This document shows positions 43,441 through 53,240 of a stretch of DNA of 64,000 nt, one piece after another. The position numbers and the translations under genes are program-made. Source of the DNA: Rhodospirillales bacterium (lineage in GTDB: Bacteria > Pseudomonadota > Alphaproteobacteria > Rhodospirillales > Casp-alpha2); the NCBI GenBank assembly GCA_018662225.1, contig JABJGO010000066.1, forward strand, positions 1 to 64,000, given 5' to 3'. The notes below the pieces were generated by a model that did not search any database, was not told the DNA's origin, and saw nothing but the letters and a program-made list of their open reading frames with translations. Each line of letters starts with the position of its first letter. The stretch's first letter is position 1.

Positions 43441-44388
43441 CTAAGCCTTTTGCGCCCGCGCTTCGCGGCGCACAATATAGATACCGGCGCCGACGATCAG
43501 GCTGACGCCAACCACCGCCATGGCCGTGGGAATTTCCTGCCAGAATATATAACCCCACGCCACGGCCCATGGCAGCGACGCATATTCAAACGGCGTGATG
43601 ACCACGGCCGATGTGGTCATGTAAGCGTGCGATAACAAATAAAATCCCGTACCCCAGATCAGGCCACACGCGGCAATCAGGCCGAAGTCCTGCATCGACG
43701 GCATAACCCATGGGCGCAACAGAAAATCCAGATCGCTCTGCCCGGCAACCAGATATGATCCATCACCCAGCATCAGGCCAATGATTGCACTCAGTACGAT
43801 GTAGACCAGAATGGTGTAGAACGACATGCCCGACGAGCTTTCCGTATTGCCCATAAGGCGCGTGGTTAAAATGACACCTGAGTAACAAAATGCCGAGCTG
43901 AGCGAAAACAGGCTGCCCCATGATAGAGTGCCACTTTGGGGCTCTGTCATTAACACGACGCCCGCAAAACCAACCAGCACCGCCATCCAGCGGTGTATGC
44001 CCACATGCTCTTTCAACACTGGCACGGAAAGGGCGGTGACGATCAGGGGTGCTGCAAAAAATATGGTAATGGCCGTCGCCAGGGGTAGCGATGCAATGCC
44101 GAGATAAAAGAACGTATAGGCACTGAAAGCAAAGACGCCGCGCACGATCTGCAACCCCTTACGCCTGGTTTTTAACACCGCCACGCCGCCTTCCAGAAAG
44201 ATGATCACGGCCACCGGAACCAGCGAGGCAAAGGCCCGGAAAAAAACGATCTCATGGACCGGATAGTCACCGCTGAGAAAACGAATGATCACATCCTGAA
44301 CGGACAGGATGGAAACCGCGATGACCAGAAAGATGATGCCCCGAACAGGCGAAGATGGTGGCGCGGCTTGATCTGTCGATGACGACAT
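43441..44388 (-). CDS. EamA/DMT-family transporter
   Basis: The 315-residue protein has about ten TM helices in two EamA repeats; examples are GIIFLVIAVSILSVQDVIIRF, SLPLATAITIFFAAPLIVTAL and TPFEYASLPWAVAWGYIFWQE, the last two being typical repeat-end signatures. Substrate unknown. ATG 44388 is preferred over an upstream GTG (44427), because the extra 13 residues are polar and precede the first helix. It is downstream of the dehydrogenase gene on the same strand (105 bp). Confidence 0.85.
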   Translation of the reverse strand: MSSSTDQAAPPSSPVRGIIFLVIAVSILSVQDVIIRFLSGDYPVHEIVFFRAFASLVPVAVIIFLEGGVAVLKTRRKGLQIVRGVFAFSAYTFFYLGIASLPLATAITIFFAAPLIVTALSVPVLKEHVGIHRWMAVLVGFAGVVLMTEPQSGTLSWGSLFSLSSAFCYSGVILTTRLMGNTESSSGMSFYTILVYIVLSAIIGLMLGDGSYLVAGQSDLDFLLRPWVMPSMQDFGLIAACGLIWGTGFYLLSHAYMTTSAVVITPFEYASLPWAVAWGYIFWQEIPTAMAVVGVSLIVGAGIYIVRREARAQKA

Positions 44389-44493
44389 GTGGACGGGTTC
44401 CCAAAACGTATATTGGTTTTTTGGCACCCGTCCTCAAACGCGCACCGAATTCAGCAGTGTTACACCGCAACGATCAAAGCGTACAACCCTTGA

Positions 44494-45615
44494 CTAAGGT
44501 TGTGGTGGAAGAAGCACAAAATTACCCACGTGCGTCTTTTCCAGAAACGCGCGCTGGGCATCGGCGATCTGATCCAGTGGATAGACTTTTGCCACCAAGG
44601 GCCGGATTTCACTGCGTTCAATATAACTGATCAAATTGGGAAAAACCGGCTCATCCCAAGCCGTGCAGCCAATGAGCTTCAGGTCCTTCAAATAAAAATC
44701 CCGCATGTCCAATTCTACCATGGGCCCGCCAATTGCACCGGATGAGGCATATCGTCCGCCCCGTTTCATGGCTTTCAGTAACCCACCGAAGCCGGGCCCC
44801 GCCACATTGTCGATCACCACATCCACGGATTTCTCGCCCACGGCGACGACCACATCGTCATTGCGCTCGATGACCCGGTCGGCACCCAGATCGCGCACGG
44901 CGTCCATTTTTGATTTACCGGCAATGGCGGTAACCGATGCCCCCCGACGTTTGGCCAGTTGTACAACAGCCGAGCCCACGCCACCGGACGCGCCGGTCAC
45001 CAACACGTGGTCATTATTTGTTACATCGGTGCGGTGGATCATGTTTTCCGCTGTGCCATACGCGCAGGGAATGGTGGCTAGCCCTTCGTCGCTCCAATCG
45101 CAATCCACGGCGAAAATTTCGGTGGCCGGGACTTTTACGTATTGGGCAAAGGCTCCGTCGAAATCTGACGCCATCCAGATGTTGTCCAGCAAGTCGTAGC
45201 CGTGCGTGCGTATGCACGCTCGCACCAGCACACGCGCGCCAATCTGATTGTCGTCCACGTCTGGTCCAACACCGACCACTCGGCCACAACAATCGGTGCC
45301 CTGAATAAAGGGAAACGGCGTGGCGTCATTCCAGCCGCCATCCTGTATCTTGGCCTGTTTATGGGTGGCAGCCTGTTCCTGTTCGTCCGCCGTGGCCTCG
45401 GTACCCGTTGTGACAGATGATGAATACCAGCCGAGACGGGTATTGATTTCCGTATTGTTGACGCCTGCGGCCAACACTTGTAACAGCACGTCGCCCACGC
45501 CCGGTTCCGGGATCGGCACATCGCGGTATTCCAGTTTGTCATAACCGCCGTTACCGGTAGTCACCACGGCCTTCATGGTGTGCGCCACGTCTGTTATATC
45601 AAAACGGTCGACCAT
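44494..45615 (-). CDS. Zinc-binding/quinone oxidoreductase-like alcohol dehydrogenase (MDR)
   Basis: The 373-residue MDR protein has a GroES-like N-terminal half (VVTTGNGGYDKLEYRDVPIPEPGVGDVL, GTDCCGRVVGVG) and a Rossmann half with LVTGASGGVGSAVVQLAKRRG and ASSGAIGGPMVELDMRDFYLKDLKLIG. The catalytic Cys/His zinc set of true alcohol dehydrogenases is only partly visible, so I keep the broad family name. An unusual polar insertion (TEATADEQEQAATHKQAKIQ) sits near residue 75-95. ATG 45615 has GGAG 5 bp upstream. The gene is divergent from hrcA across the tandem repeat. Confidence 0.86.
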   Translation of the reverse strand: MVDRFDITDVAHTMKAVVTTGNGGYDKLEYRDVPIPEPGVGDVLLQVLAAGVNNTEINTRLGWYSSSVTTGTEATADEQEQAATHKQAKIQDGGWNDATPFPFIQGTDCCGRVVGVGPDVDDNQIGARVLVRACIRTHGYDLLDNIWMASDFDGAFAQYVKVPATEIFAVDCDWSDEGLATIPCAYGTAENMIHRTDVTNNDHVLVTGASGGVGSAVVQLAKRRGASVTAIAGKSKMDAVRDLGADRVIERNDDVVVAVGEKSVDVVIDNVAGPGFGGLLKAMKRGGRYASSGAIGGPMVELDMRDFYLKDLKLIGCTAWDEPVFPNLISYIERSEIRPLVAKVYPLDQIADAQRAFLEKTHVGNFVLLPPQP

Positions 45616-45637
45616 CCGATCTCCTTTTATGCGGCAT

Positions 45638-45835
45638 TACAAGGCCTCGCGTTTACGCGAAGTCCGGGAATACAAGGCCTCGCGTTTACGCGAAGTCCGG
45701 GAATACAAGGCCTCGCGTTTACGCGAAGTCCGGGAATACAAGGCCTCGCGTTTACGCGAAGTCCGGGAATATAAGGCCTCGCGTTTACGCGAAGTCCGAA
45801 AGTATAAGCCCCCGCGTTGACGCGCTGCAACGCCA
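45638..45835. repeat. 33-bp tandem repeat, five copies plus a degenerate sixth
   Basis: Units start at 45638, 45671, 45704, 45737 and 45770; the first four are identical and the fifth differs at the 3' end; a decayed sixth follows at 45803. Each unit contains CGCG-TTTA-CGCG, a small hairpin with a TTTA loop. The array lies between the divergent dehydrogenase and hrcA genes, in their shared upstream region. Units abut with no spacers. In one frame it spells a repeated 11-residue peptide, but with no ribosome-binding site, and I do not call it a gene. Confidence 0.95.
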
Positions 45836-45851
45836 AGACTACATTTCTCGA

Positions 45852-46889
45852 ATGATTTCCGACCTTAACGAACGATCCCGCGAAATATTCCGCCATATCG
45901 TGGATTCATATCTGGAGACGGGCGATCCCATTGGGTCGCGCACGCTCGCCAATATGTTAAAATCCAAGCTGTCACCCGCCACGATCCGTAATGTGATGGC
46001 CGATCTGGAAGATGCGGGCCTGCTGTACGCGCCGCACATGTCGGCCGGGCGTATCCCCACAGATTCGGGCCTGCGCCTGTTTGTGGACGGCTTGTTGGAA
46101 GTGGGTAACATCACAGCCGAAGAACGCGAAAGTATTGAAGGCCAGTGCGCCGCCGTAGGCAACAGTGTTAAGGGCATGCTGGAAGAGGCCTCCGCAGCCA
46201 TATCCGGTTTGTCAGGTTGCGCCGGTTTGGTCATGGCCCCAAAAACGGACACACCCTTGCGGCACATTGAATTCGTCAGTCTGAGCCCCGGCCGCGCCCT
46301 GGTTGTTATGGTCATGGAAAACGGGGTGGTGGAAAACCGCGTCATTGAAGCACCGCCGGGCTTGCCCGCATCGTCGCTGGTGGAGGCAACCAACTATCTG
46401 GGCGCACGGCTTGTGGGCCGCACCATGTCAGAGGCCCACGACGAGATCATGGCAGAGCTGGAAGCCCACCAGGCCCACCTTGATGATCTGACCACACGGG
46501 TGGTGGAAAGCGGGTTGGCCAGTTGGTCCGGGCAAGGGGCACAAAACGAAACCCTGATTGTACGCGGGCAGGCCAATTTGCTGGAAGATATGTCCGGTGC
46601 CGCTGATCTGGAACAGATCCGGTCCCTGTTCAATGCGCTGGAACGCAAAGAATCCATGCTCAAGTTGTTATCGCTGGCCGATACGGCAGACGGCGTGCAG
46701 ATTTTCGTGGGGGCCAGCAACTCTCTGTTTAATATGGCCGGCTGTTCGGCCATCGTCAGCCCGTATCAGAACGCTCGCGATGAAATTGTGGGGGCGATTG
46801 GCGTGATCGGCCCCACACGGATGAATTATGCCCGCATTGTCCCGATTGTGGATTATACCGCGAAACTGGTTGGAAAACTGGTGGGCTAG
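45852..46889 (+). CDS. hrcA: Heat-inducible transcription repressor HrcA
   Basis: HrcA represses groESL-type genes by binding CIRCE. The 345-residue protein has a winged-helix N-terminus (SREIFRHIVDSYLETGDPIGSRTLA, SPATIRNVMADLEDAGLLYAPHMSAGRIPTD), and the C-terminal HrcA domain with GAIGVIGPTRMNYARIVPIVDYTAK. I find no CIRCE inverted repeat (TTAGCACTC-N9-GAGTGCTAA) upstream of hrcA, grpE or dnaK, so its targets are elsewhere. It is followed by grpE after 87 bp. Confidence 0.96.
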   Translation: MISDLNERSREIFRHIVDSYLETGDPIGSRTLANMLKSKLSPATIRNVMADLEDAGLLYAPHMSAGRIPTDSGLRLFVDGLLEVGNITAEERESIEGQCAAVGNSVKGMLEEASAAISGLSGCAGLVMAPKTDTPLRHIEFVSLSPGRALVVMVMENGVVENRVIEAPPGLPASSLVEATNYLGARLVGRTMSEAHDEIMAELEAHQAHLDDLTTRVVESGLASWSGQGAQNETLIVRGQANLLEDMSGAADLEQIRSLFNALERKESMLKLLSLADTADGVQIFVGASNSLFNMAGCSAIVSPYQNARDEIVGAIGVIGPTRMNYARIVPIVDYTAKLVGKLVG

Positions 46890-46976
46890 CGATATACAGC
46901 CTGCACAGGTTGACAAAACAGGTTAGCCAAACAAATTAGCAGAACACACTTGTGGTCAAAGGAGCATCGACCAGCC

Positions 46977-47723
46977 ATGTCTCAAACACCTGAGAACACG
47001 GAAACTGAAGAGTCCGTTGAAGATGCTGTGGAATCAGCAGAATCCGATCAGCCCGCAGACGATGACATCGTTGAGGGTATCGAAGATCTTGATTTATCCG
47101 ATGAAGAGCTGAACTTTGCCCCGGAAGATGATGGCGAGTCATCTCCCGAAGACGAAGTCGTCCGTCTGGAAGGTGAACTGGCATCCATGCATGACAAGTT
47201 GCTGCGTGCCGTGGCCGAGACCGAGAACGTCCGCCGCCGCGCCCAGCGTGACAAGGAAGACACCGCGCGCTATGCGGTTTCCAACTTTTCCCGCGATTTG
47301 CTGAGCGTTGCCGATAATCTGCGCCGCGCCCTGGACAGTGTGGATGAGGACGCCCGCAAGGAGAGCCCGGCACTGGAAAACCTGATGATCGGTGTTGAGA
47401 TGACCGAGCGTGAATTGCTGGCGGCGTTTGAGCGCACCAACATCCGGCGCATGGAAACCATAGGCCAGCGGTTCGATCCAAACTTCCATGAAGCCATGTT
47501 TGAATACGACGACCCGGACCAACCTGCCAAAACGGTTGGGCAGGAAATAGAAGCCGGATATATGCTGCATGATCGCGCCTTGCGCCCGGCTAAAGTCGGC
47601 GTGACCAAAGGCGGGCCAAAAGAAGAAGCGCCGGCAGCAGGATCGCCAGGAAACACGCCGGAATCAGGGACTTATGAGCCTAAAGCGGGTGAACCTGGTG
47701 CTACTTTTGACGAGGAATTGTAA
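46977..47723 (+). CDS. grpE: Nucleotide exchange factor GrpE
   Basis: GrpE releases ADP from DnaK. The 248-residue protein has a long acidic N-terminal region (about 1-60, Glu/Asp-rich), a coiled coil (about 62-110: LASMHDKLLRAVAETENVRRRAQRDKEDTARYA) and the C-terminal beta domain with IGQRFDPNFHEAMFEY and LHDRALRPAKVGVTKG. ATG 46977 is preferred: AAAGGAG lies 13-19 bp upstream; an earlier in-frame start at 46950 would put that Shine-Dalgarno inside the gene. It precedes dnaK by 258 bp. Confidence 0.95.
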   Translation: MSQTPENTETEESVEDAVESAESDQPADDDIVEGIEDLDLSDEELNFAPEDDGESSPEDEVVRLEGELASMHDKLLRAVAETENVRRRAQRDKEDTARYAVSNFSRDLLSVADNLRRALDSVDEDARKESPALENLMIGVEMTERELLAAFERTNIRRMETIGQRFDPNFHEAMFEYDDPDQPAKTVGQEIEAGYMLHDRALRPAKVGVTKGGPKEEAPAAGSPGNTPESGTYEPKAGEPGATFDEEL

Positions 47724-47796
47724 GGCTTTGGCAGATTTCTGCTGAACGCGCTTGAGAGAGTTAAAAAAAATATCCATGTTTTGATCATGGTTTCGG

Positions 47797-47825
47797 TTGC
47801 GATTTAGGGTTAGCGCCCATATATA
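47797..47825 (+). promoter_or_regulatory. Possible RpoH-type promoter upstream of dnaK
   Basis: TTGCGA (47797-47802) and CCCATATAT (47816-47824) are 13 bp apart, near the sigma-32 pattern CTTGAA-N13-14-CCCCAT. It lies about 160 bp before the dnaK start, leaving a long leader. The rest of 47724-47981 shows no gene; an earlier CTTGAGAG near 47750 is another possible -35. Confidence 0.4.
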
Positions 47826-47981
47826 ACGCCCCGGAAAGGCACATTTTTGGTGCCATCACACTGAACCGTCAGTAACCGCGAAAACCGCTGTTATTGATCA
47901 GGGACCCGGAACCGGCATCGCTTAATTCAAGGTTGCCAGCCACAATATGGAAATCGGGTCGCCGCAAGGAAAGGAAATGTT

Positions 47982-49946
47982 ATGAGTAAAGTTATCGGTA
48001 TCGATCTGGGAACCACCAATTCCTGTATGGCCATCATGGATGGTCAGGACGCGAAAGTCATCGAAAATGCAGAAGGCGCACGGACCACACCGTCCATGGT
48101 TGCTTTCGCTGATGGTGACGAGCGTATCGTGGGCCAGCCCGCCAAACGTCAGGCGGTGACCAACCCCGAAAATACCCTGTTTGCTATCAAGCGCCTGATT
48201 GGCCGCCGGTTTGATGATCCGATCACCAAAAAAGATCAAAAAATGGTGCCTTACGAGATTGTTGAGGGCGACAACGGCGACGCATGGGTCTCGGTTGAAG
48301 GTGAAAAGTACTCACCCTCCCAGATTTCAAGCTTCATTCTGCGCAAGATGAAAGAAACCGCTGAAAGCTACCTTGGCGAAGATGTTGATCAGGCCGTGAT
48401 TACGGTTCCGGCCTACTTTAACGATTCACAGCGTCAGGCCACCAAGGATGCCGGTAAAATTGCCGGCCTTGAGGTTCTGCGCATCATCAACGAGCCTACG
48501 GCTGCTGCTCTGGCCTATGGTCTTGAAAAGAAAGAAAGCGGCATCATTGCAGTCTACGATCTGGGCGGCGGCACGTTCGACGTATCCGTCCTTGAGATTG
48601 GCGATGGCGTGTTCGAAGTAAAATCCACCAATGGTGACACGTTCCTGGGCGGTGAAGATTTCGACAACCGTATTGTTGATTATCTTGCTGACGAATTCAA
48701 AAAGGAAAACACGGTTGATCTGCGCGAAGACAAGCTTGCCTTGCAGCGCCTGAAAGAAGCGGCAGAAAAAGCCAAGATCGAACTGTCATCCACCATGCAG
48801 ACCGAAGTAAATCTGCCGTTTATTACGGCCGATGCCAGCGGTCCCAAGCACCTCAACATCAAGCTGACCCGCGCCAAGCTGGAAGCCCTTGTTGAAGACC
48901 TGATCGCCCGTACGGTTGGGCCTTGTAAGAAAGCCCTGAAAGACGCTGGGCTTACAGCCGGCGAAATTGGCGAGATCATTCTGGTCGGCGGCATGACCCG
49001 TATGCCCAAGGTTATCGAAACGGTGAAGGAATTTTTCGGTCAGGAACCTCATAAGGGCGTGAACCCCGATGAAGTTGTTGCCATTGGCGCCGCTATTCAG
49101 GGCGGTGTGTTGAAAGGTGACGTGAAAGACGTTCTGTTGCTGGATGTGACGCCACTGTCGCTGGGTATCGAAACCCTTGGCGGTGTGTTCACGCGCCTTA
49201 TCGAGCGCAACACAACGATCCCGACCCGTAAGAGCCAGACGTTCTCAACCGCTGAAGACAGCCAGACGGCCGTGACCATCCGGGTTTTCCAGGGTGAGCG
49301 CGAAATGGCGGCGGACAACAAGATTCTTGGCCAGTTTGATTTGGTCGGCATCCCGCCTTCTGCACGCGGCATCCCGCAGATCGAAGTGACTTTTGATATT
49401 GATGCCAACGGCCTGGTGAATGTATCTGCCAAAGACAAAGCCACCGGCAAAGAACAACAGATTCGCATTCAGGCTTCTGGCGGTCTGTCCGATGAAGACA
49501 TCGAACAGATGGTTCAGGACGCCGAAGTAAACGCGGATTCTGATAAAGAGCGCCGTGAGTTGGTGGAAGCCCAGAACCAATCTGAAGGCTTGATCCACAT
49601 GTGTGAAAAGAATGTGGCTGAGCATGGCGACAAGGTGCCCGACGAAGACCGTCAGGCGATCGAAGATGCCATTGCCGCGTTGAAGGAAGCCCGTGAAGGC
49701 GAAAGCGCAGAAGACATCAATGCTGCATCCGAAGCACTGACCCAGGTTTCCATGAAACTGGGCGAAGCCATGTATAAGGCCGAGCAGGAAGCGAATGCTG
49801 ACGGCGAAGGTGGCCCTGACATGGGCGATGCATCAGCCGGTAGCGATACTGATGCCGGATCTGATGACGATTCTACGGTCGTGGATGCTGACTTCGAAGA
49901 AGTTGATCCCGAAGCCGATGCGGATGATGAAAAGAAGGGCGCGTAA
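47982..49946 (+). CDS. dnaK: Chaperone protein DnaK (Hsp70)
   Basis: The 654-residue Hsp70 has the actin-fold N-terminal ATPase domain starting [37 protein letters not shown], and [19 protein letters not shown]. The substrate-binding half begins after [18 protein letters not shown]. The C-terminal lid ends in an acidic tail with [19 protein letters not shown] precedes the ATG. It is followed by dnaJ after 77 bp, where a weak GC-rich hairpin (about 49937-49952) may tune read-through. Confidence 0.98.
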   Translation: MSKVIGIDLGTTNSCMAIMDGQDAKVIENAEGARTTPSMVAFADGDERIVGQPAKRQAVTNPENTLFAIKRLIGRRFDDPITKKDQKMVPYEIVEGDNGDAWVSVEGEKYSPSQISSFILRKMKETAESYLGEDVDQAVITVPAYFNDSQRQATKDAGKIAGLEVLRIINEPTAAALAYGLEKKESGIIAVYDLGGGTFDVSVLEIGDGVFEVKSTNGDTFLGGEDFDNRIVDYLADEFKKENTVDLREDKLALQRLKEAAEKAKIELSSTMQTEVNLPFITADASGPKHLNIKLTRAKLEALVEDLIARTVGPCKKALKDAGLTAGEIGEIILVGGMTRMPKVIETVKEFFGQEPHKGVNPDEVVAIGAAIQGGVLKGDVKDVLLLDVTPLSLGIETLGGVFTRLIERNTTIPTRKSQTFSTAEDSQTAVTIRVFQGEREMAADNKILGQFDLVGIPPSARGIPQIEVTFDIDANGLVNVSAKDKATGKEQQIRIQASGGLSDEDIEQMVQDAEVNADSDKERRELVEAQNQSEGLIHMCEKNVAEHGDKVPDEDRQAIEDAIAALKEAREGESAEDINAASEALTQVSMKLGEAMYKAEQEANADGEGGPDMGDASAGSDTDAGSDDDSTVVDADFEEVDPEADADDEKKGA

Positions 49947-50023
49947 GCGCTCTTCGTTTCTTCTGGCTGGTCTTCTAGCTGGTTCTTTTGGCGCTAACAC
50001 TGCATTTACAGGGGTAAGAATTC

Positions 50024-51163
50024 ATGGCCAAGGATGACTATTACGACATCCTCGGGGTGAGCTCAGATGCTGACGAAGGTGAGCTGAAAAAGTCTTACCG
50101 TAAGCTGGCCATGAAGTACCACCCCGACCGCAACCCCGACGATGCCGAGGCTGAGCAAAACTTCAAAGATTTGAACGAAGCCTATGACGTGCTGAAAGAT
50201 GATCAAAAGCGCGCTGCTTATGATCGTTTCGGCCATGCCGCGTTCGAGAATGGCGGCGGCGGTGCTGGACAGGGCGCTGGCGGTTTCGGCGGCTTCAGTG
50301 GTGGTTTTGGCGATATTTTCGAAGAAATGTTTGGCGATACAGGCGGTCGCCGTGGCGGCGGCGGTGCCAGCCAGGGATCAGACCTTCGTTTTAACATGGA
50401 AATCGGCCTGGAAGATGCCTTCAAGGGCAAGAAGACCGACATTCGTGTACCCACCTCTGTGGCGTGCGACCCTTGTAAAGGATCGGGCGCGGCTGCCGGT
50501 AAGGCCCCGGCCACGTGTGGAACCTGCCATGGTCAGGGCCGGGTTCGTGCCCAGTCCGGGTTCTTCACCGTTGAACGTACCTGCCCGTCTTGTGGCGGTC
50601 AGGGCCAGGTTATCAAAGACCCCTGCCGCACCTGTGGTGGCGCTGGTCGGGTTGAGAAAGAAAAGAATCTGTCTGTCACCATCCCCGAAGGGGTCGAGGA
50701 CGGAACCCGCATTCGCTTGAGCGGCGAAGGCGAGGCCGGATTACGCGGCGGACCAGCGGGCGACTTGTATATCTTTATCTCTATCAAGCCACATCGCCTG
50801 TTCCAGCGCGACAGCGCCAACATCCATTGCAAGGTGCCGATCCCGATGACAACGGCCACGCTGGGCGGCACGGTCGAAGTCCCCACTGTGGATGGTAAGC
50901 GCGCCCGCGTGACCATCCCCGAAGGCACCACAACGGGCCATCAGTTCCGACTGAAAGACAAGGGTATGACCATCCTGCGGTCTCGTGCGCGTGGTGATAT
51001 GTTTGTGCAGGTCACGGTGGAAACGCCACAGAAGCTGACCAAGAAGCAGAAGGAACTCTTGGGCGAGTTCGACAAGGCCGGCAAGAACACCAAAACCCAC
51101 AGCCCTGAATCCGCTGGCTTCATATCCAAGGTCAAAGAATTCTGGGATGATTTGACGGAATAG
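50024..51163 (+). CDS. dnaJ: Chaperone protein DnaJ (Hsp40)
   Basis: The 379-residue type I Hsp40 has a J domain with the HPD motif in [13 protein letters not shown], a Gly/Phe-rich region (about 75-120) and four zinc motifs [24 protein letters not shown] and CRTCGGAG. It delivers substrates to DnaK and stimulates its ATPase. It follows dnaK in the same orientation and precedes dapB by 108 bp, the usual alphaproteobacterial order. Confidence 0.97.
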   Translation: MAKDDYYDILGVSSDADEGELKKSYRKLAMKYHPDRNPDDAEAEQNFKDLNEAYDVLKDDQKRAAYDRFGHAAFENGGGGAGQGAGGFGGFSGGFGDIFEEMFGDTGGRRGGGGASQGSDLRFNMEIGLEDAFKGKKTDIRVPTSVACDPCKGSGAAAGKAPATCGTCHGQGRVRAQSGFFTVERTCPSCGGQGQVIKDPCRTCGGAGRVEKEKNLSVTIPEGVEDGTRIRLSGEGEAGLRGGPAGDLYIFISIKPHRLFQRDSANIHCKVPIPMTTATLGGTVEVPTVDGKRARVTIPEGTTTGHQFRLKDKGMTILRSRARGDMFVQVTVETPQKLTKKQKELLGEFDKAGKNTKTHSPESAGFISKVKEFWDDLTE

Positions 51164-51271
51164 GGTTTCTGTCATACGCCCCCAAACCATGAAATTGATA
51201 CCCGGTTTTACAGACTCCTGCTAAATTCGTATGACTAGCTATTGTGTTGGCGAAGACGGGGATTGGCGGTT

Positions 51272-52072
51272 ATGAAAATCGGTGTGGTTGGTTGTGCGGG
51301 CCGGATGGGCCGCATGCTGCTGGAAACAATATTATCAACAGATGGCCTGAGCTTATCGGGCGGTATAGAGCATACCGGCAACGACGCCATTGGCTGTGAT
51401 GTGGCGACCCTGATCGGTGGCGATGCAACGGGTATTCTGGTTGGCGGTGATGCGGCTGCTTTGTTTGCGGCCAGCGACGCGGTTATCGATTTCACGGTTC
51501 CCATGGCCACTGTTATGCATGCCCGGCTGGCGGCTGATACCGGCACAATTCTTGTTGTGGGCACCACCGGTATGGACGCTGACCAGCTGGTTCAATTGCA
51601 AGCGGCCGGACAGCAAACCACCATCGTGCACGCTGGCAACATGAGCGTGGGCATCAATCTGCTTGAGGGCCTGGTCCAACAGGTCAGCGCCGTTCTGGGC
51701 AATGATTACGATATCGAAGTTGTTGAGATGCACCACCGTCACAAGATAGACGCGCCGTCGGGTACGGCGTTGATGTTGGGTGAGGCTGCGGCGGCCGGGC
51801 GCGGGGTTGATTTGGGTGCCGTGTCACAACGCACGCGAGACGGCCACACGGGCGCCCGCACACCTGGCGACATTGGCTTTGCCAACCTGCGGGGCGGTGA
51901 TGTGGTAGGCGATCACACGGTGATCTTCGCCGGTGATGGCGAACGCATTGAAATCACCCACAAGGCATCGTCGCGCACCATTTATGCCGCTGGTGCCATG
52001 CGTGCCGCCCTATGGGCCAAGGATCAGGCCCCCGGCCTTTATTCCATGAAAGACGTGCTGGGCATGGCCTGA
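51272..52072 (+). CDS. dapB: 4-hydroxy-tetrahydrodipicolinate reductase
   Basis: DapB reduces dihydrodipicolinate with NAD(P)H in lysine and diaminopimelate synthesis. The 266-residue protein has the nucleotide loop KIGVVGCAGRMGRML, VIDFTVPMAT, GTTGMDADQL, the catalytic EMHHRHKIDAPSGTAL and IGFANLRGGDVVGDH. ATG 51272 gives the conserved N-terminus; a longer frame from 51242 adds ten basic residues and is not typical. Confidence 0.97.
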   Translation: MKIGVVGCAGRMGRMLLETILSTDGLSLSGGIEHTGNDAIGCDVATLIGGDATGILVGGDAAALFAASDAVIDFTVPMATVMHARLAADTGTILVVGTTGMDADQLVQLQAAGQQTTIVHAGNMSVGINLLEGLVQQVSAVLGNDYDIEVVEMHHRHKIDAPSGTALMLGEAAAAGRGVDLGAVSQRTRDGHTGARTPGDIGFANLRGGDVVGDHTVIFAGDGERIEITHKASSRTIYAAGAMRAALWAKDQAPGLYSMKDVLGMA

Positions 52073-52149
52073 ACGTTTTGTAGAGCCGAGATTTGTGCGA
52101 AATTCCACCAGTCCTTGCAAATGAGTTATAGGCTTGGCACTCTCAGCCC

Positions 52150-52788
52150 ATGGTCAAAAGAGCCGATATTGACGAGTTTTACCGTCGCCTGGCACAGGCA
52201 AACCCTCACCCCACCAGTGATCTGAACTGGGTTAACCCCTATACGCTAGTGGTTGCCGTGGCATTGTCGGCGCAGGCCACGGATGTGGGCGTGAACAAGG
52301 CCACGGGGCCGTTATTCGAGTCCGTTACGACACCAGAACAAATGGTCGCCCTGGGCGAAGGCGGGCTGAAAGACTACATCAAGACCATCGGCCTCTATAA
52401 CACCAAAGCCAAGAACGTGATCAAGCTGTCACAGATGCTGATTAACGAGCACAACAGCGAAGTGCCCCATGACCGGGCCGCCCTTGAGGCCCTGCCCGGT
52501 GTTGGCCGGAAAACGGCGAATGTCGTGCTGAACGTCGCCTTTGGCGAGCCTACCATTGCCGTGGATACCCACGTGTTCCGGGTCAGCAACCGGACCGGCC
52601 TGGCGCCCGGTAAAAACGTTTTGGAGGTGGAAAAAAAGCTGGTCAAATGTACCCCGGAACAATGGGGCATGCACGCCCATCACTGGCTGATCCTGCATGG
52701 GCGGTACGTGTGCAAGGCGCGAAAACCTGATTGTGCGTCCTGTGCGGTGATTGAATTTTGCAAATACAAGGCCAAGACGACGCTTTAA
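52150..52788 (+). CDS. nth: Endonuclease III
   Basis: Nth is a bifunctional DNA glycosylase/AP lyase that removes oxidised pyrimidines. The 212-residue protein has the helix-hairpin-helix LPGVGRKTANVVLN with catalytic lysine, the catalytic aspartate in AVDTHVFRVSNRTGL, and a C-terminal [4Fe-4S] set CKARKPDCASCAVIEFC. It lies 77 bp after dapB on the same strand and converges with the lipoprotein gene. Confidence 0.97.
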   Translation: MVKRADIDEFYRRLAQANPHPTSDLNWVNPYTLVVAVALSAQATDVGVNKATGPLFESVTTPEQMVALGEGGLKDYIKTIGLYNTKAKNVIKLSQMLINEHNSEVPHDRAALEALPGVGRKTANVVLNVAFGEPTIAVDTHVFRVSNRTGLAPGKNVLEVEKKLVKCTPEQWGMHAHHWLILHGRYVCKARKPDCASCAVIEFCKYKAKTTL

Positions 52789-52796
52789 TTGGCAGC

Positions 52797-53240
52797 TTAT
52801 TCCGCACTCAGAATGATATCGCGCAAACAGTCTTCTTTTTCGGCAGGGCTTGTGCCCGTTTCACGAAATTCTATATGATCGACCAGATAGTTACCGGATT
52901 CGTTTTCATATAAAAACAAATCCAGCACGCAGGATTCAGTGTGGTATTGCCACAACTCGGCTGGTGGATCGCGACGCACGAATTCCGGCTGTCCGAACAG
53001 GTTTTCCAGCCCGACTTCGTAATAACCCACCAACGATTCAGGCGCGGGTACCGGTATGGGCGGCGGCGGTGGCGGGATTTCAGGTTCGGCTGGTGGCAGA
53101 GCGGCGATTTCCTCTAATACTGTATCGGCTTCAGTGGTCATAGCCGTGGAATCAACCACCGGATTGCCAGCCTGTTCCGTACAGGCACCAAGCATTAAAG
53201 CCAGCATCAAGGCGGGTAGATAGCGCGGCAATTGCTTCAA
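52797..53240 (-). CDS. Proline-rich lipoprotein, unknown function
   Basis: The 147-residue protein has a signal peptide with lipobox LMLGAC (Cys20), a Pro/Glu-rich linker (about 50-68: IPPPPPPIPVPAP), and a small C-terminal domain with two cysteines (SCVLDLFLY, EDCLRD). The ESCVLDLFLYENESGNY segment resembles an alphaproteobacterial small lipoprotein family, but I cannot name it. It overlaps the bactofilin gene by 4 bp, so it may act with it at the cell envelope. Confidence 0.7.
   Translation of the reverse strand: MKQLPRYLPALMLALMLGACTEQAGNPVVDSTAMTTEADTVLEEIAALPPAEPEIPPPPPPIPVPAPESLVGYYEVGLENLFGQPEFVRRDPPAELWQYHTESCVLDLFLYENESGNYLVDHIEFRETGTSPAEKEDCLRDIILSAE

Noticed and set aside
45575-45820. 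Open frame encoding an 11-residue repeat peptide over the 33-bp array
   Set aside because: The frame exists because the unit is a multiple of three; there is no ribosome-binding site and its start lies antisense inside the dehydrogenase gene.
45638-45835. CRISPR array
   Set aside because: Units are head-to-tail with no spacers, and no cas genes are present.
49935-49960. Terminator between dnaK and dnaJ
   Set aside because: The GGGCGC/GCGCTC stem is short with a mismatch-prone end and no clean T-tract; mentioned under dnaK only.
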